This document shows positions 47,563 through 60,200 of a stretch of DNA of 64,000 nucleotides, in pieces. A program made the translations under genes and the position numbers. The notes beneath the pieces are model-generated. The model was not told where the DNA came from. It made no database searches and saw only the letters and a program-made list of their open reading frames with translations. Positions within the stretch are counted from its first letter, which is position 1. Each line of letters begins with the position of its first letter. The DNA comes from Spirodela intermedia (Eukaryota; Streptophyta; Magnoliopsida; Alismatales; Araceae), in NCBI GenBank assembly GCA_902729315.2, contig LR746266.1, positions 4,722,759 through 4,786,758 on the forward strand. Direction: 5' to 3'.

Positions 47563-49541
47563 GTTCACATCACTAGGATTGTACAGTGGGCGGTGAGGAG
47601 GAGGAATTCACTGGTGCCCTACGAGGGCACGCCGATCGTTATGTTGACTCGTTCCCGAGTCTCACGGTCAAGCGTCCACTGTAATGGAAGGAAGGGCGTT
47701 CAGAAAATGCGGTGCCAAACCGGGTAAAAGTGGGCTGGGATTGGAATTGGGCCAGACAATCTAGTTTCCCAAATGTGGGTTGAATTGCCCCAGCCCAGGA
47801 ACTTTGAATGGGAAAGTGCCTACTATCAGCCTCAATTCCACTTTTGTATGGCAATTATGCCCTCTGGATCTCAATCTCAAGCAACCGGTCGACTGTGCGT
47901 TGACCCCAACCCGACGGGTCTATTTCCATCAATAATACGTATTTTGAAATACATAAATAAATCCTAGTTGCATATCACACAAAAAAAACTACGCGTATAG
48001 AATTTTAAATTTTGGTTGACTTTGGGATTTTCTTGCCCACTAGTACACTGACTGGATCCCTGGATCCTATTGAAGTCCGCGTGGGCCCAGATGAAGACCC
48101 GCGAAGATCGAATTATTCCCCATTTCGAACAAGAGCCGGGATCCCCTCTCGAGGCCATACCCGCACCAGACGATCAGAGGCTGCCTCCGAGAGTAGAGCC
48201 AACTACTGAAGAACCTTCAACGGAACCGATATCTTTCTAGGGACTGGAAGGGTTTGACTTGGAGATGACAGCACTATTTTTGTCAACGGCGGGCATCCAC
48301 ATGCGCGTTGCTTAGCTGGGTCTGATAAGGGCAACACCAAGCTTTCGGCGCAAGGGAAGGTGGGGGAGTTGGAAGGTCGGTAAGGGCAGAGGGTTTCTTG
48401 CCGGCGGAGCGACTCTACCTACGTCATTTTGTGCCCCAATGAATGCCGTTGACGTTTTCCACGCCGATGGAGGTCGTCCCCTCGACTCTTCGAATCTCCA
48501 CCCGCTCCCAGCTTGGAAGCGCCACCTGCCATCTCCATACCCTCCCGCCCTCTCCACCCCTCCTCCATGATCAGCCATCAATGTCTATTCAGGTTTAGTG
48601 AACTAATTACTTTCAGTTAAGGCTCCCCGGTGTTGACTTCTGCGGCTCTATCCGCTTGACTACCAAAACTTTGGTTGTTAAAAAGAAACAGTGTACACTC
48701 AAACCGGCGACCGCCCAAGATCTTAGCTGCCCCTGGTTAGTCTCTTCCCCCCCGCCCCCAGGGCCACGAGCCAAAAGGTGCCAATTATGGCATGTAGTTG
48801 ACCAAAATATCAAAGATAAATGAGAAAGTTGTAGCTTTTTACTCGAGCTAGATCAGATCGTCGCTCCTCTTAAGCGTCGGTGTTCTTATCCGGTGCATTA
48901 ACCTCGGCCCTGCGCCGTTTGAATGTCGCGGGTCGCCGCTTCCTACTCCTCGGAGGGCCTTCATCCGTCGTATTCATCGCTCCACACGGGCAGCAGCGGC
49001 TGGAGAAGTCGATTGCGTGGGGGGCACTCGCTGCTGATCAGCCACGGCAGCTGGCTCCAGTAGGAGAACCCCACCCTCAAAGTCAACAGGGAAGGCTGTT
49101 CCGGCAAACCCCCCTCCAGTTTGACCGGAGCTCGAGCGCCAGGAAACTGGGCGGCGACGTCGTCAACACGGGAACTTTCAAGAAGGAACGGGAGGAGGAG
49201 TTTCTAGACGGGGGCGGCTCGCTGTCTTCTTCCTCCAGTCTTTAGGCCGCCGAAGACCAGGTAAATCCCGGGTTGGGGTCAACGGAGGGGGTTTACCGGG
49301 GAGGTGCCCTTTTGCTTAGGCGAGGCGCCGGCGACAGCGTCGGCAGGTGGGCATCTTAATTAGCGGGGTGGCCCGTCGTTATGTCCGGTGGATGATGACC
49401 GAGGACCCGGAGCAGATGGGTGGGCTGGCGCGGACCGCTCGAGCGTGCCGCGTTACGCAACCGCTAGCGAGATTCAACTCCCTGACTAATTAATTAGACA
49501 TTCGTTCGGTGGCGGGTCATCTACCCGTTCCGATCGCCGTT

Positions 49542-49544
<3 letters not shown>

Positions 49545-49574
<30 letters not shown>
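49545..49574. repeat. (GA)15 microsatellite
   Basis: Fifteen GA units about 420 bases beyond the ancestral 3' end of the zinc-finger coding region. It begins with TAGCGAGAG, the same flank as the GA tract at 52556. Confidence 0.95.
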
Positions 49575-49576
<2 letters not shown>

Positions 49577-49998
49577 CGTGCCACCACTCTAGAGACTGCT
49601 GACACTGAATGCCACGAGTTCAACGCGTCGAGATGGATTCGAGGTGAATGTGTGTAGGCGGCGTGGTTGACGGAATCTTTTGGGGGGGGGCTCGTCCTCT
49701 CCGAGGATGACGGCTTCCGCTTGGTTATGCTTCCACGACTTTCCCAGTCGCCGGCGATATGGATCATCAGCAAGGGTCTAGATCGGTGAACTGACGAACA
49801 AGATTGGAGCGAAATGAATGTGGATAATCGATTGGAGAGCTGAATTGTGGAGATGCTGAGACCATAGAATTTTAGAGAAGAGGAAAAGAATAACATGGTT
49901 GTGCAAAGAACGATGCCGTTTCCCTGTACAAAAAGAATCCGATGCCGGTCCAGGCCGTTCGCCGCTCGAAGAATCGGAAGCTGGGGCGAAGGTTGCTA

Positions 49999-50195
49999 CT
50001 AGGCTGGGATCAGGAAACGCGGCTTCTTGAGGGCGAACGGACTCTGGACCTCGTCCTCGTCCGCGGCCACGCATCTCCTCGCGGCGGCGGCGGCGGCGTC
50101 GAAAACCAAGTCAATCGGGGCAGGCAGGTTCAAGTCGAAGTTCCGGACGCTCGAGCTCGTCCCCTCAGAGGAAGCCGCGGGGGCGTTGGCGCTGG
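49999..50195 (-). pseudogene. Out-of-frame remnant: original 3' end of the zinc-finger coding region
   Basis: In the frame shifted relative to the gene above, the minus strand encodes the duplicated [23 protein letters not shown] block. Another 36 residues and a stop at 49999 follow. The final DEVQSPFALKKPRFLIPA resembles the conserved C-terminus of ZAT10-type proteins. It is disconnected from its gene by the duplication and has no start codon of its own. Confidence 0.75.
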
Positions 50196-50280
50196 TCAAT
50201 CGGGGCAGGCAGGTTCAAGTCGAAGTTCCGGACGCTCGAGCTCGTTCCCTCGGAGGAAGCCGCGGGGGCGTTGGCGCTGG
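50111..50280. repeat. 85-bp tandem duplication inside the zinc-finger gene
   Basis: Two adjacent copies, 50111-50195 and 50196-50280, are identical except for two bases (C/T and A/G). In the coding frame of the gene both differences are synonymous third positions (a Gly and a Ser codon). The unit length of 85 is not divisible by three, so the second copy shifts the frame. Confidence 0.95.
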
Positions 50281-50773
50281 CGCTGGCGCCTCCGTCGTAG
50301 TGGCACCTCTTGTGGCCCCCCAGAGCCTGCCCGGAGGGGAAGGTCTTCAGGCATATGGAGCACTGGTGTGTTCTTCCGCCGGCGGGGGCGGTAGCTGCGG
50401 TAGCGGCGGCGGCCGACGAGGCAGATCCGGTGGTGGCATCGTCAGGGCCAGTAACGAGCTTCCGGTGGCTGGCTTTGTGCCCACCGAGGGCCTGATAGGA
50501 AGGAAAACCTTTTCCGCAGACCGAGCACTTATGGGAGAGCTCAGGAGCGGCACGGGAAGGCGAGGGAGAGCGGAGGCGCTGGCGAGCGGTCTCCCCTCGC
50601 GCGAGCATGACGAGACAGAGCGCGAGGTACTCCTCCTCGGTGGGCGGGTGGTCGAAGAAGCGGTTCCGCCGGGACCGCTTCCTCTTCGCCCACCCCCCCG
50701 GGCGGTGCGCTTCCATCTCCTCCTCCACCTTCGCCGGTGGCATCGCGGCGGTGTCTACGGCGTCGAGGGCCAT
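50165..50773 (-). CDS. C2H2 zinc-finger repressor (ZAT/STZ type), C-terminus truncated by frameshift
   Basis: Single-exon plant C1-2i zinc-finger protein. Relatives such as ZAT10/STZ repress stress and defence genes. The ATG at 50773 gives 202 residues beginning MALDAV. A basic KRKRSRR segment (30-36) may be a nuclear signal. The L-box [12 protein letters not shown] spans residues 47-58. Finger 1 (Cys83-His103) and finger 2 (Cys138-His158) each contain QALGGH. The EAR repression motif DLNLPA lies at residues 185-190. Immediately after it, from residue 194, the frame is altered by an 85-bp tandem duplication, and a 9-residue tail ends at a premature stop (50165). The frame that would continue without the duplication remains open to 49999 and encodes a family-like end (EDEVQSPFALKKPRFLIPA). 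DNA-binding and EAR parts are intact, so the truncated product could still act as a repressor. Confidence 0.9.
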   Translation of the reverse strand: MALDAVDTAAMPPAKVEEEMEAHRPGGWAKRKRSRRNRFFDHPPTEEEYLALCLVMLARGETARQRLRSPSPSRAAPELSHKCSVCGKGFPSYQALGGHKASHRKLVTGPDDATTGSASSAAAATAATAPAGGRTHQCSICLKTFPSGQALGGHKRCHYDGGASASANAPAASSEGTSSSVRNFDLNLPAPIDQRQRPRGFL

Positions 50774-50907
50774 CAAGAAAACAGAGATTAGCGGGGGTGC
50801 TGCTTGCAGGAGGGACTGAGGACGCAGAAGAATGGGCGAGGGTAGCGAGTGAGAGAGTCTCTTCTCGGAAGTCCGAGATGGTTTCTAGAGTGACGGGAGA
50901 GTGCCCC

Positions 50908-50914
50908 ATATTTA
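50908..50914 (-). promoter_or_regulatory. Probable TATA box of the zinc-finger gene
   Basis: ATAAATA on the minus strand within CCATAAATATGG, about 135 bases upstream of the ATG. It would give a leader of roughly 100 bases, typical for an inducible intronless gene. Confidence 0.45.
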
Positions 50915-52555
50915 TGGTGAGTCGGAGGACTGGGTCGGCGGCGTGGGGAGGGCTGCGTCAAAACCAAGAGAGAGAGAGATTGTAAACTGGTCAATTTAGA
51001 TACGGGAGAGAAACCACGGAGAAGGGCGGCCTTCCGGTGGAGCTCGGGCTTCTTGGAATCCAGAGGCGGCGGTTTAGGCGGGGAATGGTAGCGGTCGCAC
51101 TAATACCGCTAAAATTAGTTTGTGTGGGCCTCCCTGTCTCACGTCGTGGTGGAGTGGTGGGAGAGAGGAGGATGGCACACACGGCGCTTTGACTGCTCAG
51201 TAGCTCCTCACGTGTGGCTGCGCTCCGCCCCCACGAGCCACCGGGGCCTGGTTTCCTCTCTGATCCTCGTTCTGCCGCGTGGTTGGCGTGACAGGTGGCG
51301 AGTGCACAGAGAGTCCCTAGCTTCTTCCGATCTTTATCCAGAACAGAACGTCATCTCTGACCGCGCGATGTATTAGACTCCCAGCATCTGCCCACCTGGT
51401 GGATAAGATCTCGCTGGGGGTAATCAGAGGCGACCGGCCGGTTCACTGAACTTGACCTGCCGGCGAAGCCGTGGAAGGGGGCGTCTCTTTGGGTCTATCT
51501 CGTCTAGCTCGGATCACGCTGCTGCCTGGAACCAGCGTAGAGCTCACCGAATCGTGGTCTGCAGAGGAAGGGGAACAGTTGGACCCACCAACTAACCAAC
51601 CGTCCGCGCCCGGAGCGCCCCATTTCTGATGAGGCGTTGGTGGCGGGGGAGCTCGATCGGTGGTGCTTAGTGATGACTTCGTCTTCTTGTCTGTGACGGG
51701 CGTCCCTTGGGGGAGGGTATTCATTGAATGGGCTGGTTGGGGAGAGTGTGGCTCGAGGGAGTGAGACGACCGTCGATGATCTCACTGCTTAGCTAATCCG
51801 ACGCTGGCGGAGAAGACGGTGTGAAGGCGACGTTGCGTACATACGGAGGCGGCCGTGGTTTCCGACGGTGGCGGGTAGGCCGACCAGGCCCGGACGGGGA
51901 GGGTGAGCTGGTTCCAGGCCAGGCCGACCTCGGCCGTCGGCGTCGGGGCCCAGCGAGCACACCGCCACGCCGGCGAGCACACTCGCAAAGAGATGACTTG
52001 CCCTCGGTGGCCGCAGATATTTGCCGCTATTTTTGAAGATGACGTGGACCCTGGAAACTACTGGCGAGGTGCGTTTGGTTCAGCAGAGGTCTCTCTCTCT
52101 CTCTCTCTCACTCTCGTTAGGTTCGTACAATTTCCCACATTTTCACATAGGGATCAGGTTGGGGGAAAAAAGGTTTCTGATTACGAGAGGATGTCTGGCG
52201 AGCCTACGTGCTCCAACCCTCCGGTATCGTTCATCTTGAGGGAACGTCGAAGACTTTAGTACTCGTTTTATAAAAAAAAAATGTATTGCGACGCACGAAT
52301 ACTTCTCGCCGTTGACGTCGTACCTCATCACGCTACCGATTTGCTATTACCATGACCAGGGGATGGTTCTTTTTTTCCGATATGCCGTGAGACTAGCCGG
52401 CGTTGACAATTAGAACTGAGAATCGCAAGAAAAGCCAAAACCGACTGCTCGAATGTGAATTGCACTCGCACCCGTGAATTTGTAGATCAGTACATAATAT
52501 AATTTATCATCTTTGTTAGTTTTCTCAAAAAAAATAAAAATCCTGGGGCTCTAGC

Positions 52556-52575
52556 GAGAGAGAGAGAGAGAGAGA
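52556..52575. repeat. (GA)10 microsatellite
   Basis: About ten GA units preceded by CTAGC, in the spacer between the zinc-finger and APT genes. Confidence 0.9.
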
Positions 52576-54052
52576 CGTGAGGAGGGAAATGACGATAAAG
52601 GACACAAACTTTAGACTTTGGGATTTGTGAGTACTTATCTATACCTAATAACTTACTTTTGAAGGCCTTATCCTAGAACAATCCAACTAGGCAGTCGAAG
52701 ACACCATGCTTACCTAACCCATCAACATTTATAGTCGATTTGAACTTTCTTCACATCTACACGGCTTCGTATGCATCATTTCTTGATTAGGTAATACTTT
52801 CTTAATGTGGAACTTTTTTATTATATTGATGTTTATGAAAGATTTTCACTCGAAAGTACGAATCCAATGTTTTTCACAACGTCAAACCCATACACCTAAC
52901 TAGCACAACTTAGCTCATAGACACGCTTGATGTATTTATGTAGGGTTATTTTTTTGTATAAAATGTTTTCTCAACTTAGCGCCCCAACCTGCCTACAGAT
53001 AAATAAATAATAAACATATCTAATTTAAGCTTCCATAAATCATGATGTGGCAACATGATTGTAAAATTTCTTTTAGCTTTGTTCCCTAGCCTAGTCCTCG
53101 CGTATCAATGGATTCACTAAGTTAGCACAATGTTCTATCATATAAGTTAGCACCTTGTTGTCCTTTGATATTTGCTATTTTGGTTTATATTTTAAGCATT
53201 TACAATCTTTCAAACATTCATATTTACCAATATCTACTATATCTACTAAGCAATATTTCAAGGATCACTTCAAATATAGTTTTAACTTGCACTATCCAAT
53301 CACCATGACGAACAAGATTAAAATATCACCAAAATAAATAAACAACAAAATTTTGAATTATTGTTGAAATGATGACCCATAACATGATCCTGAAATATTA
53401 TCAATTGACCTTGGATGGGTATCAGTTGGATGCCTAACAAATTTTTAGCATGCGATCGCTGATTGTTCGGAAGATCACAATGTAGACTATGGAGATCAAA
53501 TACTAAGATGACTTTAAAAAGCTCGAGCATACGTAATGATCAAGTAAGAAAAATGTGTAATTTTACTTGGAAAATATTAATATCTAAGGAAAAATTTAGA
53601 TATGATAAATTGGTGTCTAGATGGCGTTAACTGTACTAAGATTTTGCTTTACTTAAAAAATGAGAAATGATAGAATGATCCCATAAGTTGCAACAATAAA
53701 CCCTTCATATAAAATTAAAAGGGTATAAAAGGCAGAACATTATAATTTTAGCCCTGAGTAATATGTAAATGTATAATTTTACAGATCCCTAGGGGTTTCA
53801 TGTTTATTAGTTAATGATCAGAAGAAAATCTTAAAGAACCTACGATTTTGCCGCACACTTGACCCATTTAATTTTGCATAGCACTTAAAATTCTTTAGTA
53901 ACCGATGGCGACCTCTCAGTGGCAGCGTACAAGATGATGCCAACCGATGTGTACGCATCAACATTGAATACGAGGAAACGATGGGGAAGGCGACAGAGGA
54001 AGAAAAAGGAGGCAGACCCTGCTGGTGCACCAAATATTCACATGCGAGTACA

Positions 54053-54220
54053 ATGCTGCTACGTTCGTGTGGCGCTCCCTCGCTGAAGAATTGGACCACA
54101 GCCGTCTCGGCTCACTCTTTGCCCCCGTCCTTCTGCGCGAGATTATCGGCGTGCTCTACTCCTCTCCAATTCCCTTCTGCCGTCATCACCTCTCACCGAC
54201 CTACAGTAGTCGCCGCAGTC
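54053..54220 (+). other. In-frame upstream extension of APT, possible plastid transit peptide
   Basis: An ATG at 54053 is in frame with APT exon 1 and adds 56 residues beginning MLLRSCGAPSLKNW. The extension has no Asp or Glu and is rich in Ser, Ala, Pro, Thr and Arg/Lys, the composition of a chloroplast or mitochondrial transit peptide. A further in-frame ATG at 53981 would add 24 residues that include three consecutive Glu. Arabidopsis APT1 is also made in a longer, organelle-directed form. Use of this start here is an inference. Confidence 0.5.
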
Positions 54221-57200
54221 ATGGCTTTTCAGGTCGGCGGGGATGATCTCAGGCTGGCTCGGATCGCGGAGGCGATTCGTGTGATTCCCAATTTTCCCAA
54301 GCCTGGTAATCCGTTCCGGCTGCGTAGTCTCCCTCCCTGTTTGGCTTTCGCAACATTCGATGTCCGATTCCCTCCCTCCCCCCGAACTCGCTCTTTTAGG
54401 GGAACGTTAAGAGGTGATGATTCTGTTCCTGAACATTTTTTTTGTTGTTGCAGGGATAATGTTCCAGGATATTACAACCCTGCTGCTCGACCCTAAGGCA
54501 TTTAAGGACACTATCGATATGTTTGTCGAGAGATATAAGGACATGAATATCTCAGTAGTCGCTGGTAATAGCTTCCCGGGATTACGTTTCATCTTTTTTT
54601 GGTTTGTTCTCAAGCGTTAGACAAGTCATTGTTTGAGCTCTTGTGTCCCTTTTTTTCGTTTCTTCTGACGACGAATTTTTGAATAATGGAGACGAGAGAG
54701 GAACAAATGCTAACAAATGTTGTTCATCAAATTTACTGTCTGAATTGACGACTTTAATTTAAGGTTTTTTGGTCAAGGCTAGAGCTTCTGCGTCCAGAGT
54801 TCACTCGGAAAAGATGAGAACTAAAATTAGATGAAAAGATTACAGCCATGCGGCGGTTTGGCCTCCTCAATGCGGAAATCTAGATTTATTCACCACATGT
54901 CGAGCCCCGCCAGACCATGTAGAGCCCAATGTAACTGTCCTGGAATTAACGGTAATAATTCTGAAGCGGATCATATTAGATCGGTCAATATCAGTCTTTG
55001 GGGGCGGGGAGGGGGGCGAGTTCAGATGGACATAATACAAAAGGGGCAGATAAACTATATGGCGGAAGATTGTAAAAAAAAAAATCACAATTTGTTATCC
55101 CCTTCTTGCTTCATTCTCTTCATCTTTCTACCAGCATGTTCTGTAAAGCTTGTATTTCTTCCTCTTCTCCTTCCATTGTTGGTGCGCGGACGGCCATCCT
55201 TCCTCCGTTTTTGGAACGATAGATAAAAATTGGTATTTAAATCAGAATCAGTTGTTCCTCAGTCCTCGATTTTGAGCCAGTTTTCAATGTTCCCAAAGAT
55301 TAGTTACCAGAACTAAACTGCACATAAAATTCATAGGACTCAGACAGCATTGATGCTGGATTTTAGAAAATGCTTGTAGATTAGTTTCATGGTTTTGGTC
55401 TGTATTTTTGTGGAAAATTAAGATCACTGGTACCGTGCCTACTATGACATCATTTGACAACTAGTTGAAAAAGAAATGGACAAAAGATAAATCTATTTTT
55501 TTAAAACTACATAAGTTAAAGTAAAGTTGACTAAGAAAGTGGGTATTTTAGAAGGAAAGAAAAATGGTTCACAGTTTTGCAGTGAACCATGTACTTTTGG
55601 CTTTAATTTTCTAAGCGCTCAAATCTTCGTAATTTTTTGTAGTCATGACAGCTGGCCACAAACTATCGATGCTTTTGCTTTTTATTTTCTTTTTCGATTG
55701 TCTGATGTTGACATCTTCCTGTTTTTAAAGTGATTTTCATTTTTTTCAATTATCAAGGTAAACGCCTGTCTTATTTCTAGAAGAGAAGATTGGCAGAATC
55801 TGTGTCACATCACTGAATTGCTTGAGATAGTTGCTGCTAAATCTGGACCGTACTTTAGTCTAGTTCCGTTGTAAAGTTAATTTGATGTTTATACTTTGCG
55901 CAGGAATTGAAGCAAGAGGCTTTATATTTGGCCCACCTATTGCTCTGGCCATTGGAGCAAAGTTTGTCCCGATGAGAAAACCAAAAAAGTTGCCTGGTAT
56001 CTCTTTTTCTTTGCATGTTTCCTATTTCTTAATCAGTTTTATAGTTGCCTGTTGATACAAAGATAAGCTGACTTAGTCGACAAAAAAATCATTCCAGTAT
56101 TTTTTGTATTGCTGAACTGTCTATCCTCTTTCAGAAATAAAAGGACGACAATGCTAGTTCAAATATCTTTGGGGTTATAAAGATTTTAGTCATTGTTCAA
56201 AAGAAAACTTCTAGTATTTAAACTACATGTTTGATTTACTTCGTAAGTCTCACTAGCCTGCTATGTTATCATTGCTACGAGAAACTTGTGTGCACTGCAT
56301 TTGTCTTCTGGAAACAAAAGACTTCTCCCTTACTTTCAGAGGTTGAGTTTTCTACGTGTCTAAATGACGGTGGGATATTTAAATTCGTGGTAATATGGCA
56401 TATTTTTCCCATCATTATTCATTTTATACATGACGTTCAAATTTATTTATTTTGCTGCGTAACTGATCATCAACAGAAATCATTATTAGTCTAATTGTTC
56501 AAATCGTACTTCGTTATTTTCTGAAAAAAAAAAGAGTTTTTTTTCTCTACATAACAACAAGTGCTATTATAATTACTGAGCAGTAGCCATAGTCAACCCA
56601 CCCTTTCTCATGGTTTAGCAGCTCAATCTCATTCAGAGAGGCCAGATTAGGATTCAACCTATGTGAATCCCAACATCCCTGCGGATATGTTGAGTTCGCA
56701 GACCGGAGTGATATTGAGCCAAATCAGCATCACTCGTAATCATGATGATCAGGAACCTATGAGAATCCAATAATTTCAAAAAAATCATAGATAGATATAA
56801 AATGTTTACTATGCCTATTCATTTTCGATGCTCATCTTCCGTTCCTCTCTTAGAAGCTTGTAAATGGGGTTTGGACGGGACCATGTTACTCGTGCCTATC
56901 TGCATTGTCTTTGCCAAATGCTTCTTTAAAAGGACTACACAGACAAAGGTCTGATAGTTTTCCTCTCTCGATTGTACAAGCGGCATGCATGTAAATGATT
57001 GTATCAACTTGTTGCCAGTGTGCAGTCTTAATATGTGACTCTCCAAACCAAGAGGCAAGGTTTCACACAACTTTGGCAAAGTGGCCTTAACGAGTTGACA
57101 TACCTATCGGCAATCACCTTGTAAACCTATGTCAGGTCTGAAGGCCTTTTCAATGATCATTTAAGGCTGCGAATAAGCTAAAAAAAATTCAATATTGACA

Positions 57201-60200
57201 TCACATGGGCAGATAACTACAGAAGATTGGGCGTCACAGATATCGCATTTATTTTTAGGCTTGTGAGCCGTATACGGATATTTTCCTATCAGTACGAGAA
57301 AGCATATTAATACCTTGTCACTTATAAAACTAAACGAAGAATTGAATTACCATGTATAAAATTTCGTGTCTAATCTTCTAAATTTGTGAATCTATTGCTC
57401 TGTTTCTCTAAACAAAGTTGATTTACCATGTCTACTGAAGATACGGGACCAACTAATACGCCTATCGGCTCCCTAAAGGATGCGTATTTCATCCCTTTGG
57501 TGATGAAGATAAACTTGAAAGCGTCAAGCCATCTATCTGAAGAGATATCAACGATCATTTTCTTAAGTAAACCAACAACTGTGTCAAGACCAATTATTTT
57601 ATGGTGAATTGCTTCAGAAGTGAACCCAAAGTCACACTTCTGCGTGCCTAAAAAATTTGAAAAGAGCTTGATTCTGAAATTTCTTGCCATTCATTTTCCA
57701 TTGGTCCGCTGTACCTTGATAGGTCTCCTATTTTCAGGGATCAGCGATGTGCTTTCCAGGCCTATTATTTTTTTTACGAACATATGAATCTATCTCTTCG
57801 CAGTTAACATTCCTGGACCATGTATGTCTTATCTATTGAAAACACAATGTTTTGCAGGTGAAGTAATTTCAGAAGAGTATTCTTTGGAATATGGAACAGA
57901 TCGAATTGAGATGCATGTAGGAGCCGTTCGGGAAGGAGAACGGGCTATTATTATTGATGATCTTGTTGCAACAGGGGGAACTTTATGTGCTGCTATCAGG
58001 CTACTTGGTAATTTCTTAATGATGGAGTTTTGAATCTATCATCTTATTATGTAATGAAAATCTGGCAATTTCATTGTTTCAAGAGAACTTCTTAATTGTG
58101 TATAGTTTGCCATCATATCGGGATTACTATATTTTGTTATCCCTCATCACTTTAATTGAGAGTCATTCCAAGTATGAAACATAGAGATAAGTGCATTCTA
58201 CAAGGATAGACATTGGCGACCATCTAACCAGGTTGACCAGGTTTTTCGTTATTGGGCTTCGTTTTGAAGGTAATCAATTTCCATGGTCTGAAATCTGGTT
58301 GATATCCACAAGGGAAATATGTGTCAGGAAGTTTTCCTCAAGTGGGAAGATGTCACTGGAGTCGAGTTCCGGATGCATGGATATTTGCTTATTTTAGTAT
58401 TTTTCTGTATCCTCCTTAGAAAGTGCCCCTTCCTAGTCCTTGTTTCGACGGTAATTATTGGTTGGCACAACATTCAAATAAGCAGGGCCCGATCTGATTT
58501 CTGCTCGGGGATAGGGCAGGCTTGTCTTATCGTGGGTAGAAGAATGACCAAGTTTGTCCTGGGATAGGCTCGATCGATTCCAGACTAATCCGACAGGAAT
58601 AAGTTTTAATCAATTACGATTTGGAAGCTTATTGTTTCGCTTGAAAGAAGAGAAAAAGGAGAAAAACAACAAGACTGAGAAAAGGGACAATATATTGCAG
58701 TTTATGTCCTATAAATATGGTATTTTTTTGTTGTAGGGTGTTGTTCACACCTTGCATTAAAACCACATTTTTATCAAATGCATCGTTTTGAATGACTTGC
58801 TTTCCGGCGTGGTTGCAATTTTTTTTATTTCCACCTTTAGCTAATCCATGATATATGCGCTGAATTCCCTATATTTTAGATTCTCTGATAATTTTGGTCT
58901 CAGCATTCGAATTTCCCATGTTAATTGCTTTTAGTCAAATGATATAGTTCGTTAGATTAATCAGATTACATGGAAACTGGACTACCTTTTTGGTTCACTT
59001 TTATTCATAGATGGTATGCATTGATCTTCCTTTCCTCTTGCTACTTTTGCAGAACGTGTGGGTGTGAACGTGGTTGAGTGTGCATGTGTTATTGAATTAC
59101 CCGAACTAAAGGTTAGGCTTTCAACCTTCTAAACCTATTTGCAGATGTCTACCTTTCGTACTAGTTTACTGGCAACACAAAATCAACATTATAGCTTATA
59201 GCTTCAAAGGCATAATGATTATGTTTTTGTGCGATGAAGTCACGAAGAGGAATTGCTCGGCAAAGTGAATCAGCCACAATGTTCCTGAATTTACGAGGCC
59301 ATAAATTTTAGATTGTTCTTGATTAAAACCAATAGAATTCATCACGAATTTTGTTTTTTTAAGGTAGCAATTTCTCCGTTTTGGTACCTGACATGGCACT
59401 TCTGTGTCTTCTTCTTTGTTCCAAAGTATTTTCCGGCATGTTTGGTCATATATCTACTTTTCGTTCAGAAAACTTCTCTGCAGTTGAAAATTTTGAAGAT
59501 ATAAAATTTAATACAACCTAAAATTACCAAGAAGATAATTTTTTTGCTTCTATTGAGGGCACCTTGCCTTTTTATTTGCCTTTGTTGCGAAAGGCTTCAT
59601 ACCTGATCCTCTGAAGTAAACTTCTTTTGATCTCACAAGGCAATAGTGAAGAACTGCAGTAGAAGGTTTTCTGGTTGCTCGAAAGCATATAATATACTGT
59701 TCATAATTTTTCTGATTCATTTAAATATAAGGAATATTCCATTAGCAAATTTCTGATTATATTTCTACCAAATCTCAGAACTCATTTCCATGTGCATTGA
59801 CATCCCAAAAAATGGTTGACTTAGGTCAGAAGTTGGGAAGTAAAGGTTCTAAAACCCCCTTTTGTTTTCACTTTATTGATATGCTTTGTCATACATGAGA
59901 ATTAACATATGTTAGCATTGGAAATCAGAGCCCTTTCCTGGTCATTATGGTTGAGCCAGAAGACAAATCCAAGACCACTGTCCCGCTAGTGGTGCTGATA
60001 TTGGTTCGGAGTTATATCCGCAAGGCACAACCGAGACCAGAATAATAAAATGGCGAAAAGGTTTCTAGAAAGTATGACACAGGAATGTCTTTTGACATCC
60101 ACGCTGCTTTTCAGATTGACATATCGCATTAGGTCAACTTCTCGTTAATGGGAATTGTGCCAAGGGATTATTTTGTGACACACACATCTCAATATTACCA

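Larger units (their letters stand above)
41426..49998. other. 8.5-kb interval between the NPY-like and zinc-finger genes
   Basis: No gene is supported. The part next to the NPY-like gene (41426 to about 43,900) probably includes its 5' leader and promoter, possibly with leader introns. Further away are GC-rich patches around 45,000-45,600 and 47,050-47,200, an AG microsatellite at 47535-47562 and a GA microsatellite at 49545-49574. A pair of 13-base repeats GTCGATACGATGA occurs about 21 bases apart near 47260-47290. Open frames up to about 155 codons carry no recognised domain. Confidence 0.5.
50774..54220. other. Divergent intergenic region, zinc finger to APT
   Basis: The first 1.5 kb is GC-rich with CT (about 52091-52110) and GA (52556-52575) tracts. 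From about 52,250 to 53,950 the DNA is strongly AT-rich with no gene seen. A TATAAAAGG motif occurs at 53724, but it is nearly 500 bases from the APT start with several out-of-frame ATGs between, so it is doubtful as the APT promoter. From 53981 the frame is open into APT exon 1. Confidence 0.45.

Noticed and set aside
50773-50776. Start of the zinc-finger protein one codon earlier (50776)
   Set aside because: That codon is TTG; the first ATG is at 50773 and matches the MALDA-type N-terminus of ZAT proteins.
53724-53730. TATAAAA as the APT TATA box
   Set aside because: It would give a leader of about 460 bases with several out-of-frame ATGs before the APT start; more likely an incidental AT-rich match.
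57370-57690. Antisense 106-codon open frame in APT intron 3
   Set aside because: A rough chance estimate allows about one such frame in the AT-rich part of this window, and no similarity is recognised.
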